The notes beneath the pieces were generated by a model. It had not been told where the DNA came from. It worked only from the letters and a program-made list of their open reading frames with translations, and did no database searches. 64,000 bases of DNA from Frateuria sp. Soil773. GTDB lineage: Bacteria; Pseudomonadota; Gammaproteobacteria; Xanthomonadales; Rhodanobacteraceae. The position numbers were made by a program, and so were the translations under genes. Positions 46,556 to 56,279 of the stretch are shown here, in pieces (position 1 is the stretch's first letter; each line of letters begins with the position of its first letter). The stretch is taken from positions 86,956 through 150,955 of the forward strand of contig NZ_LMSL01000023.1 in NCBI RefSeq assembly GCF_001428405.1. Reading direction: 5' to 3'.

Positions 46556-46747
46556 CTTCGCCCGGGCCTTTCGCCAGCGCACCGCCGTCTGCGGGCAGGG
46601 GAGCCCGGTTTCCAGAGCCCCGGCCTTTCTTCGTAGGCTCACGCCCTTCCCCGCCTGCGGAGAAGAATCTGGGGAGAGGTGCGCGGCGGGCTGATCGCCG
46701 GCCCTCAAGCCCTTTCCGGCCGCTCCCGTTCAGGGGAGCCGGGCAAG

Positions 46748-47935
46748 TCAAGCTCCCTGTGACGCCGGAATCCCGAACACCTGCCGCAGGTAGGCGACGT
46801 AGGCCGCGTCCTCGCACATGTTCTTGCCCGGCGAGTCGCTGAGCTTGGCGACCGGCTGGTCGTTGCAGCGGACCATCTTGATCACGATGTTCAGCGGCGT
46901 GGGGCCGACATCGTTGGTGAGGTTGGTGCCCACGCCGAAGGCGAGCCTGCAGCGGCCGCGGAAATGCGCGTACAGCTCCATCACCTTGGGGATGTCCAGG
47001 CCGTCGCTGAACACCAGCACCTTGCCGCTCGGGTCGACCCGGTTGGCCTGGTAGTGCGCCAGCACGCGGTCGCCCCAGACGAACGGGTCGCCCGAATCGT
47101 GGCGGGTGCCGTCGAACAGCTTGCAGAAGTACATGTCGAAATCGCGCAGGAAGGCGTCCAGGCCGTACACGTCCGACAGCGCGATGCCGAGGTCGCCGCG
47201 GTATTCCTTCGCCCACGCCTCCAGCGCCGCCACCTGCGAATCGCGCAGGCGCGGACCGAGCGCCTGGTGCGCCTGCAGGTATTCGTGCGCCAGCGTGCCC
47301 AGCGGGGTCAGGCCCAGCTTCCAGGCCAGCCATACGTTGCTGGTGCCGGCCAACTGGCCGCCAAGCTCGTCGCGCAGGATCGTCGCCACCTCGGCGTGCC
47401 ATTCGCGCGAATAGCGGCGGCGGGTGCCGTAGTCGGCGACCTTGCAGTCCTCGTAGCCCGGGGCGTCGCGCAGCAGGGCGATCTTCGCGCGCAGCCGGCG
47501 GCGTCCCTCGGCCAGGTCCAGGCCCGCGCTGGTACGGCGGAAGTACACCTCGTTGACGATCGCCAGCAGCGGCACCTCGAACAGGATCGTATGCAGCCAC
47601 GGCCCGCGGATGCGGATCTCGATCTCGCCGTTGCCGCTCGCCGCCGGCGCGATCTCCACGTACTTGGCGTTGAGCTGGAACAGCCCCAGGAAATCGACGA
47701 AGTCGCTCTTGATGAAGCGCCAGCCGCGCAGGTAGTCCAGCTCGGCCGGGGTGAAGCGCAGCGAGCACAGCGCCTCCAGCTCGGCGCGGATCTCGTCGAT
47801 GCACGGCACCAGGTCGATGCCCGGGTTGCGGCACTTGAAGCGGTACTCGACCTGCGCGGCCGGGTACTGGTGCAGCACCACCTGCATCATCGAGAACTTG
47901 TAGAGGTCGGTGTCGAGCAGGGAGGAAATGATCAT
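46748..47935 (-). CDS. pncB: Nicotinate phosphoribosyltransferase
   Basis: A 395-residue enzyme that makes nicotinate mononucleotide for NAD salvage. The start motif is [16 protein letters not shown] (about 5-20). The phosphohistidine is in [15 protein letters not shown] (about 213-227), and the PRPP-binding loop has [14 protein letters not shown] (about 279-292) and FSDGLDI. Lengths and motifs match the E. coli-type enzyme. No clear Shine-Dalgarno. Confidence 0.95.
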   Translation of the reverse strand: MIISSLLDTDLYKFSMMQVVLHQYPAAQVEYRFKCRNPGIDLVPCIDEIRAELEALCSLRFTPAELDYLRGWRFIKSDFVDFLGLFQLNAKYVEIAPAASGNGEIEIRIRGPWLHTILFEVPLLAIVNEVYFRRTSAGLDLAEGRRRLRAKIALLRDAPGYEDCKVADYGTRRRYSREWHAEVATILRDELGGQLAGTSNVWLAWKLGLTPLGTLAHEYLQAHQALGPRLRDSQVAALEAWAKEYRGDLGIALSDVYGLDAFLRDFDMYFCKLFDGTRHDSGDPFVWGDRVLAHYQANRVDPSGKVLVFSDGLDIPKVMELYAHFRGRCRLAFGVGTNLTNDVGPTPLNIVIKMVRCNDQPVAKLSDSPGKNMCEDAAYVAYLRQVFGIPASQGA

Positions 47936-48032
47936 CGTGCGCCCGGTGGGGGAGCTGCGCGGGGTTGCGCGGCGGGGAACCCGATTATCGGCGCGCCGGG
48001 CACGGCATGGCGAGCGCATCGGGCCCCGGCAC

Positions 48033-48069
48033 AAAAAACCCCGACAGCCAGGGGAGTAGCTGTCGGGGT
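48033..48069 (-). terminator. Terminator for the minus-strand esterase gene
   Basis: On the minus strand: ACCCCGACAGC, a ten-base loop, GCTGTCGGGGT and then TTTTT. It is about 200 bases past the esterase stop, just before pncB. Confidence 0.85.
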
Positions 48070-48265
48070 CCGTCAGGTCGGCGCGTCATAAGTTGGGGAG
48101 TGAGAGGGGCCGACCCCCCAGCGGTGCGATGGACTGCCCCGCTTCCTGTCGCCGTCACGGCGATACGCGGACTTAGTGCGGCCGGCGCGCGACAAGTTCA
48201 AGGGTGCCGGCGGATCGGTTCAGCTTCCCGCCAGCCAGGCAACCGTCGCACCCGGCCTTGCCGGT

Positions 48266-49891
48266 TCAGGGCGCCGCCTTCGGCGGCTTCAGCTTCGATC
48301 CGGGCCGCGCGAGAGCGTACATCTCCCAACTGATCTGCTTGAGCAGGCCCTGGCGGTCCTTGCCCTGCACGTACAGGTCGCCATGCGTGCGGTCCGGCAG
48401 GAAGCGGAAATCCGCCTTCGCGTGCAGTCCGTCCAGCACGGCCTTGAACCGGTGCGCGGCGCCGTCGAGGTAGAACGTATCGGCGGTGCCGACGATCAGG
48501 TGGATCTTGCCGTCCAGGTCCGGCTTCAGCGCGGCCCAGTTCGTCTTCACCCGGTGCGCGATGTCGTAGTGGTCGCGCCAGTAGGCGACCACCGCCGGAT
48601 CGACCGCGCCGGTGTCGCGGTCGAACATCGGCTGCGGCCGGCCGTCCTTCCCGCGCGGCGAGAACACCCATTCGAACGAGGCGAGCTGGCCGCCATAGTC
48701 GCCCAGCACCCGCTCCAGCCGGGCGAACTGCTCGAAGGTGCCCAGCACCTTGCCGTGGTCGCGCACCAGCGGAATGGCCGTGCCGTCCGGCCGGCGGTAG
48801 GCGTTGGCGTCCGGCGCGTAGAGGTCCACGCCGGTGAAGTCGTGGAAGTCGCTGGGGTCCGGCGCGGTGGACCAGGTGCCGCCGAACAGCTTCGGATAGC
48901 GCGTCTGCAGCCACAGCGTGGCCCAGCCGCCGGACGAATGGCCGTTGAGGAAGCGCCCCTGCGGGCGGGCATCCATCCGGTACTTCGCTTCCAGTTGCGG
49001 GATCAGCTCCTCGGTGAGCGCATGCCCCCAGGGGCCGTTGTTCACCGAGTCGGCGAACTCGTGCGTGCCGGTGGGGCTGGATTCGTCGAGGAACACCCAG
49101 ATCATCGGCGGCATCTCGCCCTTGGCCATCGCCGCGTAGACGTTCGCCAGCACGCCGGTGACACGGTCGTTGTTGCCGCCGAAACCCTGCGTGTAATAGA
49201 CGGTGGGATAGCGCACCGCCGCGCCGGCGTCGTAGCCGGGCGGCAGCAGCACGCGGCCGCGCATGGCGATCGGCCGGCCCCAGAACGCCGACAGCGACGG
49301 GCTGGCGAAGTCGATCGGTTCGGCATGCCTGCGCGCCTCGTCCAGCGCCGCCTGCATGCCCTCCGGCGCCGAGGCGGACGCCTTCCACGGGTCGCGCGCC
49401 GGCAGCGCCTTGTCCAGGGTCAGCGTCGGCGTGCCCGCCGCCGGCAGGTGCAGCTTCACCACCGCGCTGACCAGGTCGCCCGCGCCACGGCCGGTGTAGT
49501 TGTAGCTGTGGTCCACGTCGAGCACCGCCTGCACCAGGTAGTCGCCCGGCGGCAGTTGCGAATAGCCGGTAGGGAAGGCCAGCCCGTCGGTGTCGATGTC
49601 CACGCCTTCGCGTGGCGCCAGGCGGCTCACCTCGCGCGCCGCCACGGCGGTCTGCGTGGCGCGGAACGGGTTGGCGTCGACCTCCTCCACCTTGCCGCCC
49701 TTCGCAGCCGCCTCGGCCGCCCGGGCCTCGGTGGCGAACAGCAGCAGGCGGCCGGACACCGGCTGGGCCGACGCGCCGCCGAGTTCGACGCGGAACTGAC
49801 GGTGGGCGGCCGGCGCGGCTGGGCCGGCCCAGGCCGCACCGGCCAGCAGCGACGAACACAGCAGCACGACAACGAAACGACGATCACGCAT
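48266..49891 (-). CDS. Exported esterase family protein (enterochelin esterase-like)
   Basis: A 541-residue protein. The signal peptide (VVVLLCSSLLAGAAWAG) leads to an N-terminal Ig-like domain (about 25-180) and a C-terminal alpha/beta hydrolase (about 200-530). The nucleophile lies in LNGHSSGGWATLW (about 323-335), the Asp probably in VGTADTFYLDGAA, and the His in LPDRTHGDLY. GVLLPPGYDA/PTVYYTQGFGG is typical of the putative esterase (D) family. It is the last of three exported proteins on the minus strand (48266-52760). Confidence 0.87.
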   Translation of the reverse strand: MRDRRFVVVLLCSSLLAGAAWAGPAAPAAHRQFRVELGGASAQPVSGRLLLFATEARAAEAAAKGGKVEEVDANPFRATQTAVAAREVSRLAPREGVDIDTDGLAFPTGYSQLPPGDYLVQAVLDVDHSYNYTGRGAGDLVSAVVKLHLPAAGTPTLTLDKALPARDPWKASASAPEGMQAALDEARRHAEPIDFASPSLSAFWGRPIAMRGRVLLPPGYDAGAAVRYPTVYYTQGFGGNNDRVTGVLANVYAAMAKGEMPPMIWVFLDESSPTGTHEFADSVNNGPWGHALTEELIPQLEAKYRMDARPQGRFLNGHSSGGWATLWLQTRYPKLFGGTWSTAPDPSDFHDFTGVDLYAPDANAYRRPDGTAIPLVRDHGKVLGTFEQFARLERVLGDYGGQLASFEWVFSPRGKDGRPQPMFDRDTGAVDPAVVAYWRDHYDIAHRVKTNWAALKPDLDGKIHLIVGTADTFYLDGAAHRFKAVLDGLHAKADFRFLPDRTHGDLYVQGKDRQGLLKQISWEMYALARPGSKLKPPKAAP

Positions 49892-49978
49892 GGGAAAGAC
49901 TCCTTAACAAGTTCCCGCCATGGAGTGCCGTCGCGGGCGGCCATCGCCCGCGCCGGCAAGGGATTCACGGCCGGGCGG

Positions 49979-51655
49979 TCACTCCGGCTTGTCCGCCTTC
50001 ACCGGCGCCAGGCGCAGGTCCTGGAAGTCGAAGCTGAAGTCGGTCAGCGGCGAGATCGGCTGCATCCGCGCCTCGCGGACGTGGCCGTCCTCGTCCAGCG
50101 CGAAGCTCACGAAGGCATCGGCGTTGAGCGTGCGGTCGTCCCAGCGCACGGTGAAGGTGTCGTGCTGCCAGGGCGTCATCGTGCCGACCAGTTGCCGGGT
50201 CTTGCTGAAGCGCAGGCGCAGCTTGCCGTTCTCCTGGCTGACTACGACGTCGCCGTACCACGGGTCGCGGTAGGTGCCGGCGTACTTCGCCAGCGCCAGC
50301 GACGGCTTGCCGTTCTTGTCGCGCGCGGCCTCGTGCCTGGCGAAGCTGTCGTCGGCCTTCGACTCGGACAGCTTCACCGCCTTGGCGTAGGCGGCGACCC
50401 AGTCGGTCTTCTGGTCCGGGTTGAGGTAGGCGTCGAGCGCGCGGTAGGTGACCGCATTGAAGGCCGCGCCGGACTCGGCGTTGGTCAGCACCACCACGCC
50501 GAGCTTCAGCTCCGGCACCAGGGTCAGCCGCGAGACCATGCCCGGCCAGCCGCCGGTGTGCCACACCAGCTTCCTGCCGCGGTAGTCGGACAGGAACCAG
50601 CTCTCGCCGTAGCCGGAGAAGTTCGGCACCAGTGGCGCCAGCTCGGGGATCGGCGGCTTGCCGATCCTGATCGGGGTGAGCACGCTCCACATCTCGTGCT
50701 GGCTCTCCTCGGAGAACAGCCGCGCCGGCTTGCCGTCGGCGCCCGTGGCGGGCAGCGCGCCGCCGGCCAGTTGCACGTTCATCCACTTCGCAAGGTCGTG
50801 CACGCTGGCGTAGATGCCGCCCGCGCCGGGGTCGTTGAGCCAGGCCATCGGCGGCACCGGCTTCAGGTCCTTGAAGTCGGCCTTGGCATGGCCGGTGGCC
50901 ACGTCCATGCCGGGCTTGAGGTAGGTCATGTCGACCAGCGATTCGTCCATGCCGACCGGCTTGAAGATGTGCTCGCGCAGGTAGTCGGCGAAGCTCTGCC
51001 CGGAGGCCTGCTCGATCACCAGCGTCGCCACGGCGAACAGGATGTTGTCGTAGGCGTAGCCGCTGCGGAAGCCGTTCTTGATCGGCACCTTCGCCAGGCG
51101 CTCGACCACCTCTTTGGTGGTGTACGAGGTCGGCGGCCAGTACAGCAGGTCGCCCGCGCCGAGTGACAGGCCGCTGCGGTGCGCGAGCAGGTCGCTGATG
51201 CGCATCTCGTGCGTCACGTAGGCGTCGGACATGCGGAACCACGGCAGGTGGTCGATCACCCGGTCGTCCATCTTCAGCTTGCCGGCCTCGGCCAGTTGCT
51301 GCAGGGCGGCCGCGGTGAACGCCTTGGTGTTGGAGGCGATCGCGAACAGCGTGCGCGCGTCCACCTTGTCCGGCTTGCCCATCTCGCGCAGGCCGAAGCC
51401 CTGCTCCATCACCACCTGGCCGTCCTTGACGATCGCCACCGCGATGCCCGGCACGTCGAAGGCCTTGCGCGCGCTGTCCACGTAGGCGCCGAAATCCTGC
51501 AACTGCGCCGGCAGCAGCGGACGCGCGCCGTCGTGCGTGGCGACCGGCAGGTCGGACGGCTTCGCCGTCGCCGGCGTCTGCGCCCATGCGCTGGCGGCGA
51601 ACACGAACAGGGCACAGCAACCCGCCACGCGCGGGGAGAAGGCTCGCAGGGACAT
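49979..51655 (-). CDS. Exported serine hydrolase (class C beta-lactamase fold, DUF3471)
   Basis: A 558-residue protein. GGAG lies seven bases before the ATG at 51655; an earlier ATG is at 51682. The signal peptide ends AASAWAQ. The beta-lactamase-like domain (about 50-390) has SNTK (SxxK motif in FAIASNTKAF, about 103-112), YDN (YxN-type, in YAYDNILF) and HTGGWPG (KTG-like). The C-terminal DUF3471 domain (about 440-555) is typical of this non-lactamase group. It probably cleaves peptides or esters rather than antibiotics. Confidence 0.87.
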   Translation of the reverse strand: MSLRAFSPRVAGCCALFVFAASAWAQTPATAKPSDLPVATHDGARPLLPAQLQDFGAYVDSARKAFDVPGIAVAIVKDGQVVMEQGFGLREMGKPDKVDARTLFAIASNTKAFTAAALQQLAEAGKLKMDDRVIDHLPWFRMSDAYVTHEMRISDLLAHRSGLSLGAGDLLYWPPTSYTTKEVVERLAKVPIKNGFRSGYAYDNILFAVATLVIEQASGQSFADYLREHIFKPVGMDESLVDMTYLKPGMDVATGHAKADFKDLKPVPPMAWLNDPGAGGIYASVHDLAKWMNVQLAGGALPATGADGKPARLFSEESQHEMWSVLTPIRIGKPPIPELAPLVPNFSGYGESWFLSDYRGRKLVWHTGGWPGMVSRLTLVPELKLGVVVLTNAESGAAFNAVTYRALDAYLNPDQKTDWVAAYAKAVKLSESKADDSFARHEAARDKNGKPSLALAKYAGTYRDPWYGDVVVSQENGKLRLRFSKTRQLVGTMTPWQHDTFTVRWDDRTLNADAFVSFALDEDGHVREARMQPISPLTDFSFDFQDLRLAPVKADKPE

Positions 51656-51761
51656 CGTCGGCTCCGGCTGTTTCAAAGCCATGAACTATCCCGGCAAACC
51701 GCCGCGGATGCCAGCCCCGCAAGTCATCCGCGCGGCGCCGCGGCCACCGGCCTGCGGCAGG

Positions 51762-52760
51762 CTAGCCGGCGCGTGCCGCCGCGCGGTGCGCGTCCAGCCA
51801 GGGCGCCAGCGAGACCGACCAGAGGTTGTCGTTGCCGTTGTCCCACGCCTGCATGCGCGCGATGTCCTGCCCGGCCTGCGCGGGGGTACGCGGATAGGAC
51901 ACCTTCACTCCCCGGACGCTGCTGAAGTAGAGCGTGCGATGGTCCGGCCCCAGGTGCGAGCCCCACGGGTTGCCGATGTTGACCCGGTCGCCCAGGTCGA
52001 TGGGCGCGCCCCAGCGGCTGCCTTCGCGGAACGCGATGTACAGCCGGTCGGGCGCGTCCTTGCCGGCGTAGTTCGCGTCGAACACGATGAACGACTCGTC
52101 CGGCGCGACCGCCGGGTCGAGCTCGTGCGAATCCGGCGAGCCCAGGCCGACGGCCACCGCCTCGAGGTAATGGCCGTCGCGGTACTGCGAGCGGTACAGG
52201 CGGAAATCGCCGTTGGCCGGATCGGGGCGCTGGAAATACACGCTGCCGTCGGCGGCGACGCTCGGCGCGTAGGTGCGCGTGCTGGCGTTCACGGTATCCG
52301 GCAGGCGCACCGGCACGCCCCAGCCGTCGCCGCGGCGGTCGACCCGCCACAGGTGGCCGCCGGAACCCGGCTGCACCTTGCCGTTGGCCATCACGGCGTC
52401 CAGCGGCCTGCCGCCCCCGGCGTCCGGCCGGTTCGAGCTGAAGACCAGGAAGGAACCGTCGGGCGCCATCGCCGGATCGTGGTCGAGCCATTGCCCGGAG
52501 AACGGCGCGATCCGCGGCGCCGACCATCCGCCGGCGCCCTTGTGCGAGACCAGGATCGCCGCGTTCGGCCAGCGGATACGGTCGAAGAACACGGTGTTGC
52601 CGTCCGGCGTGAACGCCGCCGAGTCCTCGCTCGCCGGACCGGAGATCGCGCCCGGGGCGAACACCTCCGGCACCGCCGCCGCAACCGTGGCGGCGCGACT
52701 GCCAGCGGCCATGCCGCAGGCGAGCGCCACCGCAAGCAACATGTCGCCGGCATGCTTCAT
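51762..52760 (-). CDS. Exported beta-propeller protein (PD40/TolB-like repeats)
   Basis: A 332-residue protein. The signal peptide ends GSRAATVAAA. At least four PD40-like blades are visible (SEDSAAFTPDGNTVFFDR, DHDPAMAPDGSFLVFSSNR, TYAPSVAADGSVYFQR, ELDPAVAPDESFIVFDAN). These propellers bind proteins or sugars. It is about 100 bp upstream of the serine hydrolase gene on the same strand. Alternative start at 52769. Confidence 0.8.
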   Translation of the reverse strand: MKHAGDMLLAVALACGMAAGSRAATVAAAVPEVFAPGAISGPASEDSAAFTPDGNTVFFDRIRWPNAAILVSHKGAGGWSAPRIAPFSGQWLDHDPAMAPDGSFLVFSSNRPDAGGGRPLDAVMANGKVQPGSGGHLWRVDRRGDGWGVPVRLPDTVNASTRTYAPSVAADGSVYFQRPDPANGDFRLYRSQYRDGHYLEAVAVGLGSPDSHELDPAVAPDESFIVFDANYAGKDAPDRLYIAFREGSRWGAPIDLGDRVNIGNPWGSHLGPDHRTLYFSSVRGVKVSYPRTPAQAGQDIARMQAWDNGNDNLWSVSLAPWLDAHRAAARAG

Positions 52761-52893
52761 GGACGTCATCCTGGTGGGGGATCGGGGAAACGACTGGATA
52801 CGCCGGCGCCCGCGACGCGGCGCGTGCTGGAAGTCATGCGCCCGCGCGCACCGGCGTGGCAAGATGCGATGCCGCCTTGCCCACGATTTCCCC

Positions 52894-53736
52894 ATGACCG
52901 CTCCCGCCCCGCATGGCGACCTGTTCGCCGGCACTTCGCCAGCCTCGCCGATCCGCGTCGGCATCGGCGGCTGGAACTACGCGCCGTGGCGCAGGAACTT
53001 CTACCCCGACGGACTGGTGCAGCGGCGCGAGCTGGAATACGCCAGCCGCCAGTTGCGCGCGATCGAGATCAACGGCACCTACTACGGCGCGCAGAAGCCG
53101 GCGACCTATGCGAAGTGGGCGGCCGAAACGCCGGACGGCTTCGTGTTCTCGCTGAAGGCGCCGCGCTACGTCACCGAGGGCAAGCGGCTGGCCGACGCCG
53201 GGCGCGGCATCGATGGCTTCGTCCGCGGCGGCCTGGAGGAATTCGGCGCGCGGCTGGGGCCGATCCTGTGGCAACTGCCGCCGTCGCGCACGTTCGACGC
53301 CGACGACCTGGCCGCCTTCCTCGACCGCCTGCCGCGCGAACTGGCCGGACGGCCGCTGCGGCACGTGCTGGAGGTGCGCCACCCGGGTTTCCTGTGCGAG
53401 GCCTATGTGTCCCTGGCCCGCGCGCGGGCCGTGGCGACCGTGTTCACCGACTCCGACGTCCACCCCTCGCTGGCCGACCTCACCGGCGGCTTCGTCTATG
53501 CGCGGCTGATGCGCAGCCAGTCCGGCATCGCCACCGGCTACGCGCCGGCCGCGCTCGACGAGTGGGCGCATCGGGCGCGTGAGTGGGCGCAGGGCGGCGA
53601 TCCGGCGGACCTGCCGCACGTCGCCGGCCCGTCCGCCGCGGAGCGGCGCGACGTGTTCGTGTTCTTCATCAGCAGCGCGAAGGAGCGCAACCCGGCCGCG
53701 GCGATGGCCCTGCAGCAGCGCGTGGACGCCGCCTGA
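52894..53736 (+). CDS. DUF72 (YecE-like) protein
   Basis: A 280-residue TIM-barrel-like protein. The DUF72 pattern is clear: IRVGIGGWNYAPWRRNFYPDGLVQRRELEYASRQLRAIEINGTYY (about 20-64), WAAETPDGFVFSLKAPRYVT (about 76-95), PILWQLPPS and LEVRHPGF. The function is unknown, though some structures suggest a metal or sugar-like ligand site. It is followed after 95 bp by the secreted ribonuclease gene. Confidence 0.9.
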   Translation: MTAPAPHGDLFAGTSPASPIRVGIGGWNYAPWRRNFYPDGLVQRRELEYASRQLRAIEINGTYYGAQKPATYAKWAAETPDGFVFSLKAPRYVTEGKRLADAGRGIDGFVRGGLEEFGARLGPILWQLPPSRTFDADDLAAFLDRLPRELAGRPLRHVLEVRHPGFLCEAYVSLARARAVATVFTDSDVHPSLADLTGGFVYARLMRSQSGIATGYAPAALDEWAHRAREWAQGGDPADLPHVAGPSAAERRDVFVFFISSAKERNPAAAMALQQRVDAA

Positions 53737-53830
53737 CGCGGCCAGCCGAACGGCCTGCCGCATCCCGCCCGCCTACCAGGGTCGCTCCAAGGCTCTACAC
53801 TCGGCGCCTCGCCCGCCTCCGGCCGCCTCC

Positions 53831-54232
53831 ATGCGTTCACTGAAATCGCTCGCCATCCTGCTGGTGCTGCTCGCCGCCGCCTGGTTCTGGCACCGGCCGG
53901 CACCGCCGCAGGCCGCCGCGCCGCAGGCCAGCCAGGCCGAGGCCGCGTCCGCCGCCCTGCCCGCCTTCCTGCCGCCGGAAGCGCGCGACACGCTGGCCCG
54001 GATCGCCCGCGGCGGTCCCTTCGAGCATCGCCAGGACGGCAGCGTGTTCGGCAACCGCGAAGGCATGCTGCCGGCCATGCCGCGCGGCTACTACCGCGAA
54101 TACACGGTGGAGACGCCCGGCCTCGGCTATCGCGGCGCGCGCCGCATCATCGCCGGCGGCGACCCTCCCGAGGTGTACTACTACACCGACGACCACTACC
54201 GCAGCTTCCGCCGCTTCCAGGCCGCCCGATGA
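53831..54232 (+). CDS. Secreted/anchored barnase-type ribonuclease
   Basis: A 133-residue protein. The N-terminal hydrophobic segment (SLAILLVLLAAAWFW, about 6-20) and Pro/Ala linker lead to a barnase-like domain (about 43-130): LPPEARDTLARIARGGPFEHRQDGSVFGNREG, then YYREYTVETPG, GARRIIAG and YYTDDHYRSF. The catalytic set Glu90, Arg104 and His122 matches barnase E73/R87/H102. It would cut RNA after G. Its stop overlaps the start of the barstar-domain gene by four bases (ATGA), so inhibitor is made together with the toxin-like enzyme. Confidence 0.92.
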   Translation: MRSLKSLAILLVLLAAAWFWHRPAPPQAAAPQASQAEAASAALPAFLPPEARDTLARIARGGPFEHRQDGSVFGNREGMLPAMPRGYYREYTVETPGLGYRGARRIIAGGDPPEVYYYTDDHYRSFRRFQAAR

Positions 54233-54918
54233 ACCACACGCCTTTCCAGATCGACCCCACCGACGCCGGCGGCAACGGCGTGTTCTTCGTCACCGCCGAC
54301 GACCTGCCGCCGCTGGCCGAATCCGCCCGCAAGGCCGGTCTGGCGCTGGCCCGGCTCAGCCTGCACGGCTGCCACGACAAGCGCGAACTGCTCGACCGGC
54401 TCGCCGTCGCGCTGCGCCTGCCGGAGGATTTCGGGCGCAACTGGGACGCGCTGGCCGACAGCCTGCGCGACCTCGCCTGGCTGGACGCTCCCGGCTACCT
54501 GCTGCAGTTCGAGCACGCCGACGACCTGCAGGACGCCGACGAGGAAGAATTCAGCACCCTGCTGGACATCCTCGACGAGGCCGCGGCCAGTTGGAGCGAC
54601 GAAGACGTGCCGTTCTTCGCCTTCCTCGCCCTGCCCGCCGATGCGTTCGCGGAAGAAGACGACGACGCGACGCCAGCCGCCGCGGCCGGGCCGGCCGCGC
54701 AGCCGCTGGTGTTCCACCTCGACCGCGACCACGTCGAACTCAACCAGTTGCTGAAGCTGATGGGACTGTGCGACAGCGGCGGCGCCGGCAAGGCGATGGT
54801 CGCCAGCGGCGCGGTCGCGGTGAACGGCCGGCAGGAGCTGCGCAAGACCTGCAAGATCCACGCGGGCGACCGCGTTGAGGTCGATGGCGTGGTGATCCAG
54901 GTGCGGGCCGCCGGCTGA
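54229..54918 (+). CDS. Barstar inhibitor fused to S4 RNA-binding domain
   Basis: A 229-residue protein. The barstar domain (about 19-135) shows the family core CHDKRELLDRLAVALRLPEDFGRNWDALADSLRDL and an acidic helix (EEEFSTLLDILDEAA) that would block the RNase active site. An acidic linker (about 142-160) joins it to a YbcJ/S4-type RNA-binding domain (about 161-229): VELNQLLKLMGLCDSGGAGKAMVASGAVAVNGRQELRKTCKIHAGDRVEVDG. Barstar-S4 fusion is unusual; a frameless read-through of two adjacent genes is not indicated because there is one continuous frame. The S4 part may tether the inhibitor to RNA or ribosomes. Confidence 0.88.
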   Translation: MNHTPFQIDPTDAGGNGVFFVTADDLPPLAESARKAGLALARLSLHGCHDKRELLDRLAVALRLPEDFGRNWDALADSLRDLAWLDAPGYLLQFEHADDLQDADEEEFSTLLDILDEAAASWSDEDVPFFAFLALPADAFAEEDDDATPAAAAGPAAQPLVFHLDRDHVELNQLLKLMGLCDSGGAGKAMVASGAVAVNGRQELRKTCKIHAGDRVEVDGVVIQVRAAG

Positions 54919-54928
54919 CGCCGAGCGT

Positions 54929-55285
54929 TCAGCGCCGGCCCGGCGGCCGGTCGCCGCGCGGCCGCCGGCGCGGCGTGCGCGCCTTGCGAAGCGCGGCGGC
55001 ATGCGCCAGCCGCGCCCACGGCAGCATGGCCTGCGGATCGTCCATCGCGGCCGCCGGCACCGACCAGTAGCTGAGCGCCTTGCCGGCATATTCGAACGGC
55101 CGGCAGCCGGCGGCGGCGAACGCGGGCCGGGTCTCCTCGTCGGTCTTCAGGTAGACGCCCTCGCCCATCGCCAGCGCGATCATCCGCCCGTCGTGATACA
55201 GCCCGTGGCCACCGAACATCGACCGCGCCCGGATCGGCCCGAGCAGGCCGAACAGGTCGCGCAGGTGGTCGACGAAGCCGTTCAT
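54929..55285 (-). CDS. TfoX/Sxy N-terminal domain protein
   Basis: A 118-residue protein. The TfoX-N pattern is MFGGHGLYHDGRMIALAMGEGVYLKTDEETRPAFAAAGCRPFEY (about 22-65), followed by SYWSVPAAAMDD and a basic Arg/Pro-rich tail. It lacks the TfoX C-terminal domain, so it is a stand-alone N-domain. Full-length TfoX activates competence genes; the stand-alone form has no settled role. The gene is convergent with the barstar-S4 gene (10 bp between stops). Confidence 0.88.
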   Translation of the reverse strand: MNGFVDHLRDLFGLLGPIRARSMFGGHGLYHDGRMIALAMGEGVYLKTDEETRPAFAAAGCRPFEYAGKALSYWSVPAAAMDDPQAMLPWARLAHAAALRKARTPRRRPRGDRPPGRR

Positions 55286-55304
55286 GGCGCCGGCGCGGGC
55301 CGGG

Positions 55305-56120
55305 TCAGCCGAGCGCGGCCAGCCGCCGGTCCAGCGCGTCGCCGGGTGGCAGGCGCAGCAGGAACTCGGTCTCCAGCACCTGGCGGATCTCGGCGACGTC
55401 GCCGAGCACGCGCCGCAACGGCTCCGCCTCCGGCCGGCGCACGGTGAATTCGCGGTTGCGCAGGGTCAGCCGGCGGTCGTGCGCGGTGCGCGCCACGATC
55501 AGGTCCGCCAGGAAATGCGACTCCGGATAGGTCGACACGTAGTGGTTGCCCACCACGTAATCCACCGTGTGGCGCGGTTGCAGGTCGAACCGGTACAGCG
55601 TGAGCCACTGGCCGCGCACCTGCGCCTGCATGGCCCAGTCGCCGCCGTCGACCGGCATCAGCCGGAACGGCTCCAGTTGCGTCGCCTGCGCGACGCCGGG
55701 CTCCAGCCGCAGCGCGCCCGCCAGCGTCATGCTGCCGAAGCCGACGTCGGCCAGCCAGCTCTGCCCTTCCAGCTCGATCCGCAGCAGCATGTGCGTCTGT
55801 GCGGTGATCGCGTCCTCGGGGCGGTTCCACAGCACGCGGGCGATCAGCCCGGACACCTGGAAGCCGACGAGGCGCAATGCCTCGGCGAACAGCAGGTTCT
55901 GCTCGAAGCAATAGCCGCCGCGGCCAGCGTGCACCAGCTTGCGCTCCAGCGCGGCCGGGTCCAGCCACACCGGCACGCGCAGCAGCGGGTCGAGGTTCTC
56001 GAAGGCGATCGCCGCCACGTGCGCGGTCGCCAGCGACCTCAGGGTGGCGAGGTCGGCGGCCACCGGCCGCGCGTGGCCGACGCGCCGCAGGTAGGCATCC
56101 AGGTCGATGGTGTGGGACAT
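55305..56120 (-). CDS. Arylamine N-acetyltransferase
   Basis: A 271-residue NAT enzyme. The catalytic Cys is in RGGYCFEQN (about 67-75), His in ITAQTHMLLRI (about 105-115), and Asp in WLADVGFGSM (about 122-131). It transfers acetyl from acetyl-CoA to arylamines or hydrazines. Starts at 56120, 20 bp upstream of the TfoX-domain gene, so the two are probably in one operon. Confidence 0.92.
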   Translation of the reverse strand: MSHTIDLDAYLRRVGHARPVAADLATLRSLATAHVAAIAFENLDPLLRVPVWLDPAALERKLVHAGRGGYCFEQNLLFAEALRLVGFQVSGLIARVLWNRPEDAITAQTHMLLRIELEGQSWLADVGFGSMTLAGALRLEPGVAQATQLEPFRLMPVDGGDWAMQAQVRGQWLTLYRFDLQPRHTVDYVVGNHYVSTYPESHFLADLIVARTAHDRRLTLRNREFTVRRPEAEPLRRVLGDVAEIRQVLETEFLLRLPPGDALDRRLAALG

Positions 56121-56279
56121 GCGCAAGCCGGACAGGGGGAGTGCCCAATCTACCACCGCACCGGAGACTGGCAGCGGACCCGGCCCTGCCCGCCGGATGC
56201 CTGGCGACCGGTCCGGGCGTAACCTCGCGCCGTCGGGCGGCGAATGTCCTTGCGTCCCCCCGACCTTCGGAGATCCGCC

